Both the position numbers and the translations under genes were made by a program. Shown in pieces: positions 42,372-50,018 of a stretch of DNA of 64,000 bases. Below the pieces are notes generated by a model. It was not told where the DNA came from, ran no database searches, and saw nothing but the letters and a program-made list of their open reading frames with translations. The stretch is from Deltaproteobacteria bacterium. Its GTDB lineage: Bacteria; Desulfobacterota; Desulfobacteria; Desulfobacterales; SpSt-501. Each line of letters starts with the position of its first letter. Positions within the stretch are counted from its first letter, which is position 1. The stretch is from positions 1 through 64,000 of the forward strand of contig JACRCN010000087.1 of assembly GCA_016219005.1 (NCBI GenBank). The letters run 5' to 3'.

Positions 42372-44084
42372 ATGATCGGCGCCAAAGTTATCGTGGACAT
42401 GTTGCGGCAGTACCAGGTGGAATTCATCTTCGGTGTCCCGGGGGACACCAGCATTGCCCTCTACGAGGCGCTCTACGACGCCGGGGAAGGCATCCGCCAC
42501 GTGATGGCCCGCGACGAGCGCTCCGCCTCGTTCATGGCCGACGCCTACGCGCGCCTGTCGCACAAGCCCGGGATCTGCGAATGCCCCAGCGGCGCAGGTC
42601 CGCTCTATTCCGTCCCGGGGGTCGCCGAGGCCAACGCCTCCTCCGTCCCGGTCATCCTGATGACTTCCGACATCCCGCTCGGCGGCGAGGGCAAGCAGAC
42701 CATCACCGAGCTCGACTGCCAGAAACTCTTCGAGTCCATCACCAAGTGGTCGAGTGTCCTCAAGGACGTGCGCAAGATTCCGGAAACCTTCCGCCGCGCC
42801 TTCCGCATCGCCACCTCCGGCCGACCCGGCGCGGTGCACCTGGCCCTGCCCCAGGAGGCGCTCAAGGGCGAGTACACGGGCGAGCCGCACACGGTCTACG
42901 CCGAGCCGGACTGCTGCGAATACCCGGCCTTCCGCACCCGCGGCAGTCGCCAGGTGCTCGAGGAGCTGACCCGGCAGCTCAGCGGCGCACGCCGTCCCGT
43001 CGTTATCGCCGGCGGCGGCGCCAACCACTCGCAGGCCGGGCCCCAGGTCATCGCGCTGGCGGAGTGGCTCCGCGCGCCGGTGGTCACCACTATTTCCGGC
43101 CAGGGCATCATGCCGGACGAGCACCCGCTGGCGCTGGGGGTCATCGGCGACAACGGCTTCCACCCCCACGCCCACCGCGCGGTCGAGGACGGCGACGTCC
43201 TGCTCTACGTGGGCTGCAAGATGGGTTCGGTGTCCACCATCAGCTGGACGCTGCCCTCCTACCGCCCCGACCGCAAGATCCTCCAAGTCGACCTCGATCC
43301 CAAGCTGCTGGGCAACAACTTCCCGAATACGCTCAGCGTCGCCGGCGACGCCCGCCTGGTGCTGGACGACCTGATGGTCCTGCTCAAGCATTCCACCCCG
43401 GCCCGGACATCCTCCCCGTGGGTGGACGAGCTGAACCGCCTGCGCCGCCGGTTCTGGGAGGAGGCGCAGGCGGCGCTGAATTCGGACGCAACGCCGATCC
43501 GGCCGGAGCGCGTCATGACGGCGCTGAACCGCCACCTGACGCCACCCTCCATTGTCATTTCCGATGCCGGAACCCCGACGCCCTACATCACGCGTTTCCT
43601 CAAGCTGGCCGGCAAGGGCTCGCGCTTCATCATCCCCCGCTCCTACGGCGGCCTGGGCTATGCCATCCCGGCGGTGGTCGGCGCGTTTTTCGCGCAGCCC
43701 GGCGCGCGGCTGGTGGGCCTGTTCGGCGACGGCAGCCTCGGCATGTCCGCCGGCGAACTCGAGACCATCGCCCGGCTCAAGATCCCGGCCGTGCTGATCC
43801 ATTTCAACAACGCCACCTTCGGCTGGATCCGTTCGCTGCAGGCCCTGCACAGCCAGGGCAAGTTCTACTCCGTGGATTTCACCGCCGGCAACCCCTGCCT
43901 GGTCGCCCAGGGCTTCGGCCTCAAGGCCCATGCCGTGAAATCCATCACCGATTTAGAGGAGGGCCTGCAACAAGCGTTTGCATCGGAAGGGCCGGTGTTC
44001 CTGGATATTCCCACCGCACCCAACCCCGGCGAGCTTCCGCCGGTCTATTCCTGGCTGCGGGCGGCGGAACACTCAAAAAAATAG
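42372..44084 (+). CDS. ThDP-dependent enzyme, acetolactate synthase-like
   Basis: 570 residues with the three-domain ThDP layout. The N-terminal Pyr domain has the activating Glu in MARDERSASFMADAYARLS near residue 51 and IFGVPGDTSIALYEAL at the start. The central domain spans about 195-335. The C-terminal PP domain has GDGSLGMSAGELETIARL near 451, ending with HFNNATFGW (GDG...NN motif for Mg-ThDP). AAGGAG precedes the ATG. It may be a decarboxylase or a C-C ligase (acetolactate synthase, sulfoacetaldehyde acetyltransferase, oxalyl-CoA or benzoylformate decarboxylase relatives). No small regulatory subunit gene is adjacent, which argues against classical IlvB. Confidence 0.85.
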   Translation: MIGAKVIVDMLRQYQVEFIFGVPGDTSIALYEALYDAGEGIRHVMARDERSASFMADAYARLSHKPGICECPSGAGPLYSVPGVAEANASSVPVILMTSDIPLGGEGKQTITELDCQKLFESITKWSSVLKDVRKIPETFRRAFRIATSGRPGAVHLALPQEALKGEYTGEPHTVYAEPDCCEYPAFRTRGSRQVLEELTRQLSGARRPVVIAGGGANHSQAGPQVIALAEWLRAPVVTTISGQGIMPDEHPLALGVIGDNGFHPHAHRAVEDGDVLLYVGCKMGSVSTISWTLPSYRPDRKILQVDLDPKLLGNNFPNTLSVAGDARLVLDDLMVLLKHSTPARTSSPWVDELNRLRRRFWEEAQAALNSDATPIRPERVMTALNRHLTPPSIVISDAGTPTPYITRFLKLAGKGSRFIIPRSYGGLGYAIPAVVGAFFAQPGARLVGLFGDGSLGMSAGELETIARLKIPAVLIHFNNATFGWIRSLQALHSQGKFYSVDFTAGNPCLVAQGFGLKAHAVKSITDLEEGLQQAFASEGPVFLDIPTAPNPGELPPVYSWLRAAEHSKK

Positions 44085-44411
44085 ACCCACGTGGACCCCT
44101 GCGGCAAACGGCCGATTACCCCAAGCGGGCCATAAAAAACCCCGGTGCGAAAGCACCGGGGTTTTTTATGGTATGTTGGGAAGTTCGGGTTTGGTATGGG
44201 TGTGTTTAGAGTTGAAGATCGCGAACAACTATGGATTGTATCAGAACATTGTTTGACACACAACATAGAATGGTCTAAAATTAAAATGCAGGGGCATGGA
44301 CCCCAGCAGTCATTCCCGCCTTTTTAAAAGCCCTGTTGTTTGGTTGAATGCATTCTTTTGTAATGAAGATAAAACAGTCGGTCGATCCGAATTTGCGATT
44401 GAGACAGGCGA
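44085..44411. other. Intergenic region with terminator and AT-rich leader (327 bases)
   Basis: It begins with the terminator at 44131-44170. From about 44170 the sequence becomes AT-rich up to the orphan membrane-protein gene. Nothing else was recognised. Confidence 0.5.
44131..44170 (+). terminator. Intrinsic terminator with GAAA tetraloop
   Basis: A perfect 18-bp stem (44131-44148 with 44153-44170) is closed by a GAAA tetraloop. It has a T-run on the 3' arm and an A-run on the 5' arm, so it can work in both directions. It follows the ThDP-enzyme gene. Confidence 0.9.
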
Positions 44412-44999
44412 ATGTATAAAAATAATACCGAACCGCATAACAGTTCTTCTGATCTTAGTATTCTCCTTTCGACTATCTTCCATATCGCCTCCATTGCCTG
44501 CGTACCTTTCCTGGCCAATGGAACTGTAAACGGAAACATTTATGCATGCGGGTTGCTGATGGTTTGGACCATTTATTATTCCATTCGGTTGTTCAAGTCC
44601 GGAAAAATGCTCGGGTTGGCTTTCTTTCTCATCACCTTATCTGCAGTTGTGTTTGGGATATACAAGTTTGGATTGATGTCACAATATAAAAATGCGAAGA
44701 TTTATCTAGAAGAGGAAAAAACATTTTGCAGAGAAACCACATACGAAACGCTTTTGTTGAAATATGAAGCACAAAAAAGCATGATCAGCGCAGCCTTTCG
44801 AGCATGCCTCGACAAGCAACACATTCCACCCGAATCCTGCATCAAGGAGGTAAATCACGGGACAAGCCTGAATGAAGTCATGCTGGGTAATCGTCTGTTG
44901 CGTTTGACCAACTGTGCAAATTCCTTGAGCACTAAGGAAAAGAGCGTGGATCGCCTCAAGAATAGACCCTGGGTCAAGTTCTGGATGGGTTTACTTTGA
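44412..44999 (+). CDS. Orphan membrane protein, AT-rich
   Basis: 195 residues, not recognised. Three hydrophobic segments are visible near 17-37, 45-58 and 65-88, followed by a soluble C-terminal region of about 100 residues. That region has four cysteines (EKTFCRETTY, AFRACLDKQ, PESCIKEV, TNCANS) that could form disulfides if it faces the periplasm. Codon use and base composition are strongly AT-rich compared with both neighbours, which suggests recent transfer. The ribosome binding site is poor. The end overlaps the stop of the convergent hrpB gene by 9 bases. Confidence 0.6.
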   Translation: MYKNNTEPHNSSSDLSILLSTIFHIASIACVPFLANGTVNGNIYACGLLMVWTIYYSIRLFKSGKMLGLAFFLITLSAVVFGIYKFGLMSQYKNAKIYLEEEKTFCRETTYETLLLKYEAQKSMISAAFRACLDKQHIPPESCIKEVNHGTSLNEVMLGNRLLRLTNCANSLSTKEKSVDRLKNRPWVKFWMGLL

Positions 45000-47510
45000 G
45001 CTTTTTTTCGTCCGGTGCGTCGGCTTTGCCTGAAGCGGATCATCGGGCCAGGGATGCTTCGGGTAGCGGCCCCTGAGATCTTTCTTCACCTCGGAGTAGC
45101 CCCGGGCCCAGAACCCGGCCAGATCCGCGGTCACCTGCATGGGCCGGCCCGCCGGGGAAAGCAGGTGCAGCAGCACGGGTTGTTTGCCGCCGCCGACACG
45201 CGGGGTGTCGGTTCCGCCGAACATCTCCTGGATGCGCACCGCCAGCACCGGGATTTCACCGGAATAATCCAGGCGGATGCGCGAGCCGCTCGGCACCGTG
45301 AGATGGGTTGGAGCGAGTTCGTCGAGCGCCCGCCGCTGCCGCCAGTTGAGCATCCCGGCCAGTGCGGCTTCCAGGTCGACTTTCTTCAAATCCGGCAGCC
45401 GGGTGATGCCGGAGAGGTGAGCGCCCAGCCAATCCTCCAAAGAGCCGGCCAGCTTCGGGTCCGACACGTCCGGCCATTCCGGCCCGCCCGCGCCGACACG
45501 CCGCACGAACATCACGCGCTCCTGCCAGCGCCGCGCTTCCCGGGTCCAGGGCAGGCAGCCGATGCCTGCCAGCCGGATCCCCTTGATCAGCGCCGACGCG
45601 ATGACGGCGGGGTCCGGCGCGGAGAGCTGTTCTGATTTGAGAACAAGTGCCCCGAGCCTCAGTTCCCGTTCGGCAACCACCGCCTGCTTGCGGGGGTCCC
45701 AGTCGAGGATCTTGCGGGTGTGGACCTGCCCGGCATACTGGTCGAGCAGGGTCTCCAGATCGTAGGCCGCGGCGAGAAAGATGCGCGCCTCGCGGCGCTC
45801 ACCGTCGAGATCGGCGGCAACGATGTAGTCCGAAGTGGAAAGCGGTTCCGGCGCGGCAAAAAAAGCGCCACGGCCGTTGGTCAACAGGAAGCGGCCCGGT
45901 GCGCCAGCCCGCCGCTGCCCAATGCGGTCGGGATAGGCCCAGGCGAGCAGCCGGCCGGCTTCGATCCGTGCTGCGCCTTGCGCTGCCAGGCCCAGGCGCT
46001 GGCGGAGCGCCTCCGCCAGTCGAATGACACGGCGGCAGGCCGCGCGGTCCACGACACGGCGCGAAGCATCGGACCGTTCGCCCACCCGCAGATCGTGAAT
46101 GATCTCCAGCCGCAACCGCAGGTCCGAGTCCTGCGCTCCAGACGCAAACGGCACAAAATCCCGCTCGCTCAAAAGTGCCGCCATGTCGCAGGCCGCCCCG
46201 CCGGCCCCCGCGTCCATCGCCGCCAGCACCATGTGGGCCAGGCGGGGGTGCATGGGCAGCTCCGCCATCCGGCGCCCGTGGCGGGTAACTGCCCCGGCGC
46301 CGTCCAGCGCGCCGACCTCGGACAGGAGCTGCCGCGCCTGGTCGAACGCCGCCGCGGGCGGCGGGTCGAGCCATCGCAGCCGGCCGGGGGAACCGACCCC
46401 CCACGCGGCCAACTCGAGCGCCAGCGCGGCGAGATCGGCCTGCAGGATCTCCGGAACGCTGCGCGGCGCAAGACGGCCGTGGGCCTCCTCGGACCACAGC
46501 CGGTAGCACACCCCCGGCGCCGTGCGGCCGGCCCGGCCGCGGCGCTGGTCAGCGGACTCGCGCGAGACCGGCAGGGTCACCAGTCGCGTCATGCCGCTGC
46601 GGACATCCAGCCGGGGAGCACGCGCCAACCCGCTGTCGACCACCACGCGGATACCTTCAATGGTCAGGCTGGTCTCGGCGATGTTGGTGGCCAGTACGAT
46701 CTTGCGCCGACCCGCCGGCGCCGGGGCGATGGCCCGGTCCTGCTCCTCGCGGGTCAGGTTGCCGGAAAGCGGTGCCAGCATCCACTCCGGCCCTAAACGC
46801 GATGCCTGCAGCAGCGCCAGGACCCGGCGGATCTCCGGCGCCCCGGGCAGAAAAGCGAGAATGCTGCCGGTCTCGGCGGCGGCCGCGGCGAGCACCGCTG
46901 CCGCAACCTCCCGTTCCAGGGGCTGACCGCCGCCTCGGCCGCCCGCATAGCGCGTCTCCACCTCGAACTGCCGGCCTTCGCAGGCGACGACTGGAGCGCC
47001 GCCGAGCAGCGCGGCGACGGGCTCCGTTTCCATGGTAGCGGACATCACTAAAAGCTTCAGGTCCGGGCTCAGCACTCCCTGCAGGTCCAGGCAGAGCGCC
47101 AGCCCCAGGTCGGCCTCCAGGTGGCGCTCATGGAACTCGTCAAAGATCACCAGCCCCGTCCCTGCCAGAGAGGCGTCGCGCTGCATCAGACGCGTCAGCA
47201 CCCCTTCGGTCACCACCTCGATGCGGGTCTGGGGACCAACGCGCGTGTCCATGCGCACCCGGTAGCCCACGGTCCGGCCCACGGGCTCGCCCAGGAGCTG
47301 CGCCATGTAGGCCGCAGCGGCCCGCGCCGCCAGGCGCCGCGGCTCGAGCATGACGATGCGCCGACCCGCGAGCCAGGGTTCGCCCAGCAGGGCCAGAGGG
47401 GCCCGCGTGGTTTTCCCGGACCCGGGGGGCGCCTGGAGAATCGCACCGGCGCCCGAACCCAGGGCGGCCTTGAGATCCCCCAGCACGGCATCAATCGGAA
47501 GCGGCATCAT
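44991..47510 (-). CDS. hrpB: ATP-dependent RNA helicase HrpB
   Basis: 839 residues. Walker A is APPGSGKTTRAPLALL near residue 25, motif II is the DEFH variant in VIFDEFHERHLEADL near 123 as in other HrpB proteins, motif III is VMSATMETEPV, and motif VI is SADQRRGRAGRTAPGVCYRL near 325. The winged-helix/ratchet (HA2) and the C-terminal HrpB domain (residues about 690-830, with LTVPSGSRIRLDYSGEIPVL) are complete. It is a DEAH/RHA helicase of the bacterial envelope/RNA-decay context without a settled role. Divergent from the universal stress gene. Confidence 0.93.
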   Translation of the reverse strand: MMPLPIDAVLGDLKAALGSGAGAILQAPPGSGKTTRAPLALLGEPWLAGRRIVMLEPRRLAARAAAAYMAQLLGEPVGRTVGYRVRMDTRVGPQTRIEVVTEGVLTRLMQRDASLAGTGLVIFDEFHERHLEADLGLALCLDLQGVLSPDLKLLVMSATMETEPVAALLGGAPVVACEGRQFEVETRYAGGRGGGQPLEREVAAAVLAAAAAETGSILAFLPGAPEIRRVLALLQASRLGPEWMLAPLSGNLTREEQDRAIAPAPAGRRKIVLATNIAETSLTIEGIRVVVDSGLARAPRLDVRSGMTRLVTLPVSRESADQRRGRAGRTAPGVCYRLWSEEAHGRLAPRSVPEILQADLAALALELAAWGVGSPGRLRWLDPPPAAAFDQARQLLSEVGALDGAGAVTRHGRRMAELPMHPRLAHMVLAAMDAGAGGAACDMAALLSERDFVPFASGAQDSDLRLRLEIIHDLRVGERSDASRRVVDRAACRRVIRLAEALRQRLGLAAQGAARIEAGRLLAWAYPDRIGQRRAGAPGRFLLTNGRGAFFAAPEPLSTSDYIVAADLDGERREARIFLAAAYDLETLLDQYAGQVHTRKILDWDPRKQAVVAERELRLGALVLKSEQLSAPDPAVIASALIKGIRLAGIGCLPWTREARRWQERVMFVRRVGAGGPEWPDVSDPKLAGSLEDWLGAHLSGITRLPDLKKVDLEAALAGMLNWRQRRALDELAPTHLTVPSGSRIRLDYSGEIPVLAVRIQEMFGGTDTPRVGGGKQPVLLHLLSPAGRPMQVTADLAGFWARGYSEVKKDLRGRYPKHPWPDDPLQAKPTHRTKKSSK

Positions 47511-47553
47511 GACAATCGGTTATAGTGGCGAACGGTCCGGCTCGGCAACAAAA

Positions 47554-47589
47554 AAGCGCAGGCCGGCAGATGCGGGCCGGCCTGCGCTT
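47554..47589 (-). terminator. Minus-facing terminator-like hairpin in the hrpB leader
   Basis: A perfect 14-bp stem (47554-47567 with 47576-47589) is followed, on the minus strand, by a T-run (complement of 47549-47555). It lies 43 bases upstream of the hrpB start codon and faces towards hrpB. There is no minus-strand gene beyond it, so it may act as an attenuator or bound a short leader RNA. Confidence 0.6.
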
Positions 47590-47603
47590 GGGGAAGGTTT
47601 GTG

Positions 47604-47632
47604 TTGACAAGAAAGCCATATCAGATTAAAAA
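47604..47632 (+). promoter_or_regulatory. Promoter candidate for the universal stress gene
   Basis: A perfect TTGACA (47604-47609) and a weak TAAAAA (47627-47632) are spaced by 17 bases, 57 bases before the ATG. The leader is AT-rich. Confidence 0.45.
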
Positions 47633-47688
47633 TTTAGCGTTTTATAGCGGGTTTCCTTATCCCGAAACTCTAAATTTTAGGGGGAAAA

Positions 47689-48225
47689 ATGAGCCTGCAA
47701 CTTCCTCAAATAAAAAAAATCCTCTTCACGACGGACCTCTCACAGCAGACGAGACACGCGTTCAGCTACGCTGCAGGGTTGGCGCACCAATACGGCGCCA
47801 CGCTGACGATCCTTTATGTAATGGAGGATATATCAGGGTCTCAAAGCGCAAATCTGAAAGCATTCATCGGCAGCGAGCGCTGGAAGGAGCTGAAAACCTC
47901 CTATGAACAGCAAATCCAGCAGGTTCTCATCGGCAAAAAGCGGGAGGGCGCCATGATTCGGGAGGCCCTCGGGGCTATGTTCACTGCCGCGCAAAATGAG
48001 CTTCCGGAGAAGAACCTGCGGTCAGATGAAATTGTGGTCACCCAGGGCGACACGGTTGACTGCATCACCCAGGAAGCCGAGGCCCGGCAGGTCGATCTCA
48101 TCGTCATGGGCTATCACCCGCAGGGGCGGCTGGGGGAGGCCATAATCGGCAGCGTCAGCCGCAACGTGGTGCGCCGGAGCAAGGTTCCGGTGCTCCTGGT
48201 GCGTCTGCCGGAGCTGGGGGTGTGA
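47689..48225 (+). CDS. Universal stress protein (UspA family)
   Basis: 178 residues with one USP domain. The N-terminal KKILFTTDLSQQTRHAFSYA holds the conserved Asp near residue 16. VDLIVMGYHPQGRLGEAIIG, followed by SVSRNVVRRSKVPVLLVRLP, is the ATP-binding G-x2-G-x9-G(S) region near 145-175. It carries an insert of about 30 residues after the second strand (YEQQIQQVLIGKKREGAMIR), common in deltaproteobacterial USPs. AGGGGG precedes the ATG. It probably binds ATP and helps survival under stress. A strong terminator follows. Confidence 0.88.
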   Translation: MSLQLPQIKKILFTTDLSQQTRHAFSYAAGLAHQYGATLTILYVMEDISGSQSANLKAFIGSERWKELKTSYEQQIQQVLIGKKREGAMIREALGAMFTAAQNELPEKNLRSDEIVVTQGDTVDCITQEAEARQVDLIVMGYHPQGRLGEAIIGSVSRNVVRRSKVPVLLVRLPELGV

Positions 48226-48267
48226 TTTTTTTCGTTCCGCCCGCCTGAAAGAACACCATCACAATAA

Positions 48268-48308
48268 TCAAAGGCCGTGGGGTCGAAGCCCACGGCCTTT
48301 GATTTTTC
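48268..48308 (+). terminator. Intrinsic terminator after the universal stress gene
   Basis: A perfect 14-bp stem (48268-48281 with 48289-48302) has a 7-base loop and is followed by TTTTT. Confidence 0.85.
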
Positions 48309-48591
48309 CCCGAATACTCTCGGCATTGCATCATTTCCCCTGCCATCGGCGGAAATTCCGGTAGTCGTCCAGCATCCGCGGTTCCTTCAACGAGCCGAAC
48401 GGGATATCACCCTACCCCGTCCGGCGGTAAAGGCGTCCTTTCCCTGCGAATTCCGAAAAGCTCATGAGTGCGGAGCAAGTCAGACGCGGTGCGATCCTCT
48501 CGCAAGGACTCGGTGTGGTCGAAACCCATACTGGAGATGGCGATGCAGGATAAACCCCCACCGTATAAGATTTGCGGCGGAAAGGTTTGAG

Positions 48592-48620
48592 TTGACAAAG
48601 AGCCCATGCCATAATAGAGA
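48592..48620 (+). promoter_or_regulatory. Promoter candidate P1 for the second TAXI/TRAP pair
   Basis: A perfect TTGACA (48592-48597) and TAGAGA (48615-48620) are spaced by 17 bases. A second candidate overlaps downstream: TTTGCA (48636-48641) and TAATAT (48658-48663), 16 bases apart. Confidence 0.45.
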
Positions 48621-48789
48621 TCAAACTTTAGAGTGTTTGCATAAATTGATAACCTTATAATATCTATAAAGCCCGGTTGGAAGCTGAAGAAGATTCAGCC
48701 CCGCCCCGCCTTTTATTCCGGCCGGCGTAACACGGTTCTTCGAAACAGCGGCACCGCGTTTCACCCATCATACTCGAAGGAGGAATACG

Positions 48790-49836
48790 ATGTCAGGGAA
48801 AAGACCAGTTTACAGCTTTTCGGTATTCGTGGCAGCCCTTGTCGCCGTTTTTACTTTTTCGGCGATCGATCCGGCTAACGCGCAGGAGCGCAAGTCGATC
48901 CGCTGGGCCACCTCCAGCACCGGTTCATACGGGTATAAGGTCGCGGCCCAGATGGTCAAAGTGCTGGAGGACGCGCTGGGTGGCCAATACACCGTCACCG
49001 TCAATCCGTATCCATCGACGACCGCCGCTATGAAGGCGACCATGGATGGCGATGCGGAGATCGGCTACACCGCCGACGTCGGGATGGCCGATGTCTACAA
49101 GGGCGAAGGCGCCTTCAAGGATTACAAGCCCGCCAAGTCGAGGATGGTCCACACCTGGTATGCGTACCCGATGGAGTCGTTCATGGCCGTGTATGCCCCG
49201 AAGGCCGACCAGTTCAAGTCCTGGGGCGACTTCAGCGGCAAGCCGGTGTTCTTCACCCCCGCCGGCTTCATGAACTGGCTGAATTTCCGGCGCATCTACA
49301 AGGCGCTGGGCTACAACTTCAAGCATGTCCAGATCGGCGAGGCGGCCCAGGGCGACGCGCTCCAGGCCGGCACCATCGTCGGCGCTGTCTGCTATACGAC
49401 CGCCGGCAAGTCCCTTCCGTCCTACTGGCGCGAGACCGAGCTGCGCCTGGACATCAAGTTGATCAACCCGAGCCCGGATGAAGTCAAGAAGCTGACCGCG
49501 GCGAACCTCGCGCCCACGGAGATCGATGCGACGAAGGTATTCAGCAAGGATGTCGGCGTGAAGACGGTCCTGGGCGTGCCCCTCCTGTTCGCCTACAACA
49601 TGCTGGCGGATATGCCCGAGGAGATCGTCTACAAGATGCTGAGCAAGTTCTATGCTGAACGCGATAACCTTGCCAAGGCCGACCCGGGTTTCGAACCCAT
49701 GGCGCGCGACTTTATCGGCATGCAGGTGAAAGGCATCAACGGCGAGCCGGACGCTCCCGTACATGCGGGGCTGGCGAAGTTCCTCAAGGAGCACAAGGCC
49801 TGGAACGACAAGTGGAAGATCGCCGGCAGCAAGTGA
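48790..49836 (+). CDS. TAXI-family TRAP solute-binding protein, copy 2 (Sec signal)
   Basis: 348 residues. A Sec signal peptide (FSVFVAALVAVFTFSAIDPA, then NAQ) is cleaved near residue 32. The mature protein begins with IRWATSSTGSYGYKVAAQMV, the TAXI ligand-binding start. It then shows IGYTADVGMADVYKGEGAF and a PVFFTPAGFMNWLNFRRIY segment unlike copy 1. A strong GGAGG precedes the ATG. Unlike copy 1 (Tat signal, ATGGMGGVYF), this belongs to a different TAXI subgroup and probably binds another ligand. It is paired with the permease gene downstream across a structured 182-base gap. Confidence 0.9.
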   Translation: MSGKRPVYSFSVFVAALVAVFTFSAIDPANAQERKSIRWATSSTGSYGYKVAAQMVKVLEDALGGQYTVTVNPYPSTTAAMKATMDGDAEIGYTADVGMADVYKGEGAFKDYKPAKSRMVHTWYAYPMESFMAVYAPKADQFKSWGDFSGKPVFFTPAGFMNWLNFRRIYKALGYNFKHVQIGEAAQGDALQAGTIVGAVCYTTAGKSLPSYWRETELRLDIKLINPSPDEVKKLTAANLAPTEIDATKVFSKDVGVKTVLGVPLLFAYNMLADMPEEIVYKMLSKFYAERDNLAKADPGFEPMARDFIGMQVKGINGEPDAPVHAGLAKFLKEHKAWNDKWKIAGSK

Positions 49837-49843
49837 TCGCGCA

Positions 49844-49938
49844 ATCGGACGCCCGGGGGTGAGGACCTGCGCCGCACAGGCGCCGGTCCTCGCCCGGCCC
49901 GCTTACCGCGGGGTTCGGCCGAGCACCGGACGTCCGAT
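49844..49938 (+). promoter_or_regulatory. Nested RNA hairpin between TAXI and TRAP permease genes
   Basis: Three nested stems can form. The outer one is ATCGGACG (49844-49851) with CGTCCGAT (49931-49938). The middle one is an 11-bp stem (49857-49867 with 49885-49895, one G-U). The apical stem is GCGCC with GGCGC (49869-49873/49879-49883). It follows the TAXI stop with no T-tract. It may protect the upstream mRNA and set a higher level of binding protein than permease. Confidence 0.55.
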
Positions 49939-50018
49939 CCGTTGACCGCCCGCACCCGCCGTATCTGCGCCGCAGTTCGGCAGTCGAAAGGCCATCTGGA
50001 TCGAAAGGAGAGAAAGCC

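Larger units (their letters stand above)
48226..48789. other. Intergenic region with terminator and promoters (564 bases)
   Basis: After the terminator of the universal stress gene (48268-48302), about 290 bases show no convincing coding frame on either strand. Two promoter candidates (48592-48620 and 48636-48663) follow. The rest is a leader of about 125-170 bases ending in GAAGGAGG before the TAXI gene. Confidence 0.5.

Noticed and set aside
48310..48590. Possible gene or gene remnant before the second TAXI gene
   Set aside because: Frames on both strands are short and low in recognisable sequence; the region is better read as promoter and leader DNA.
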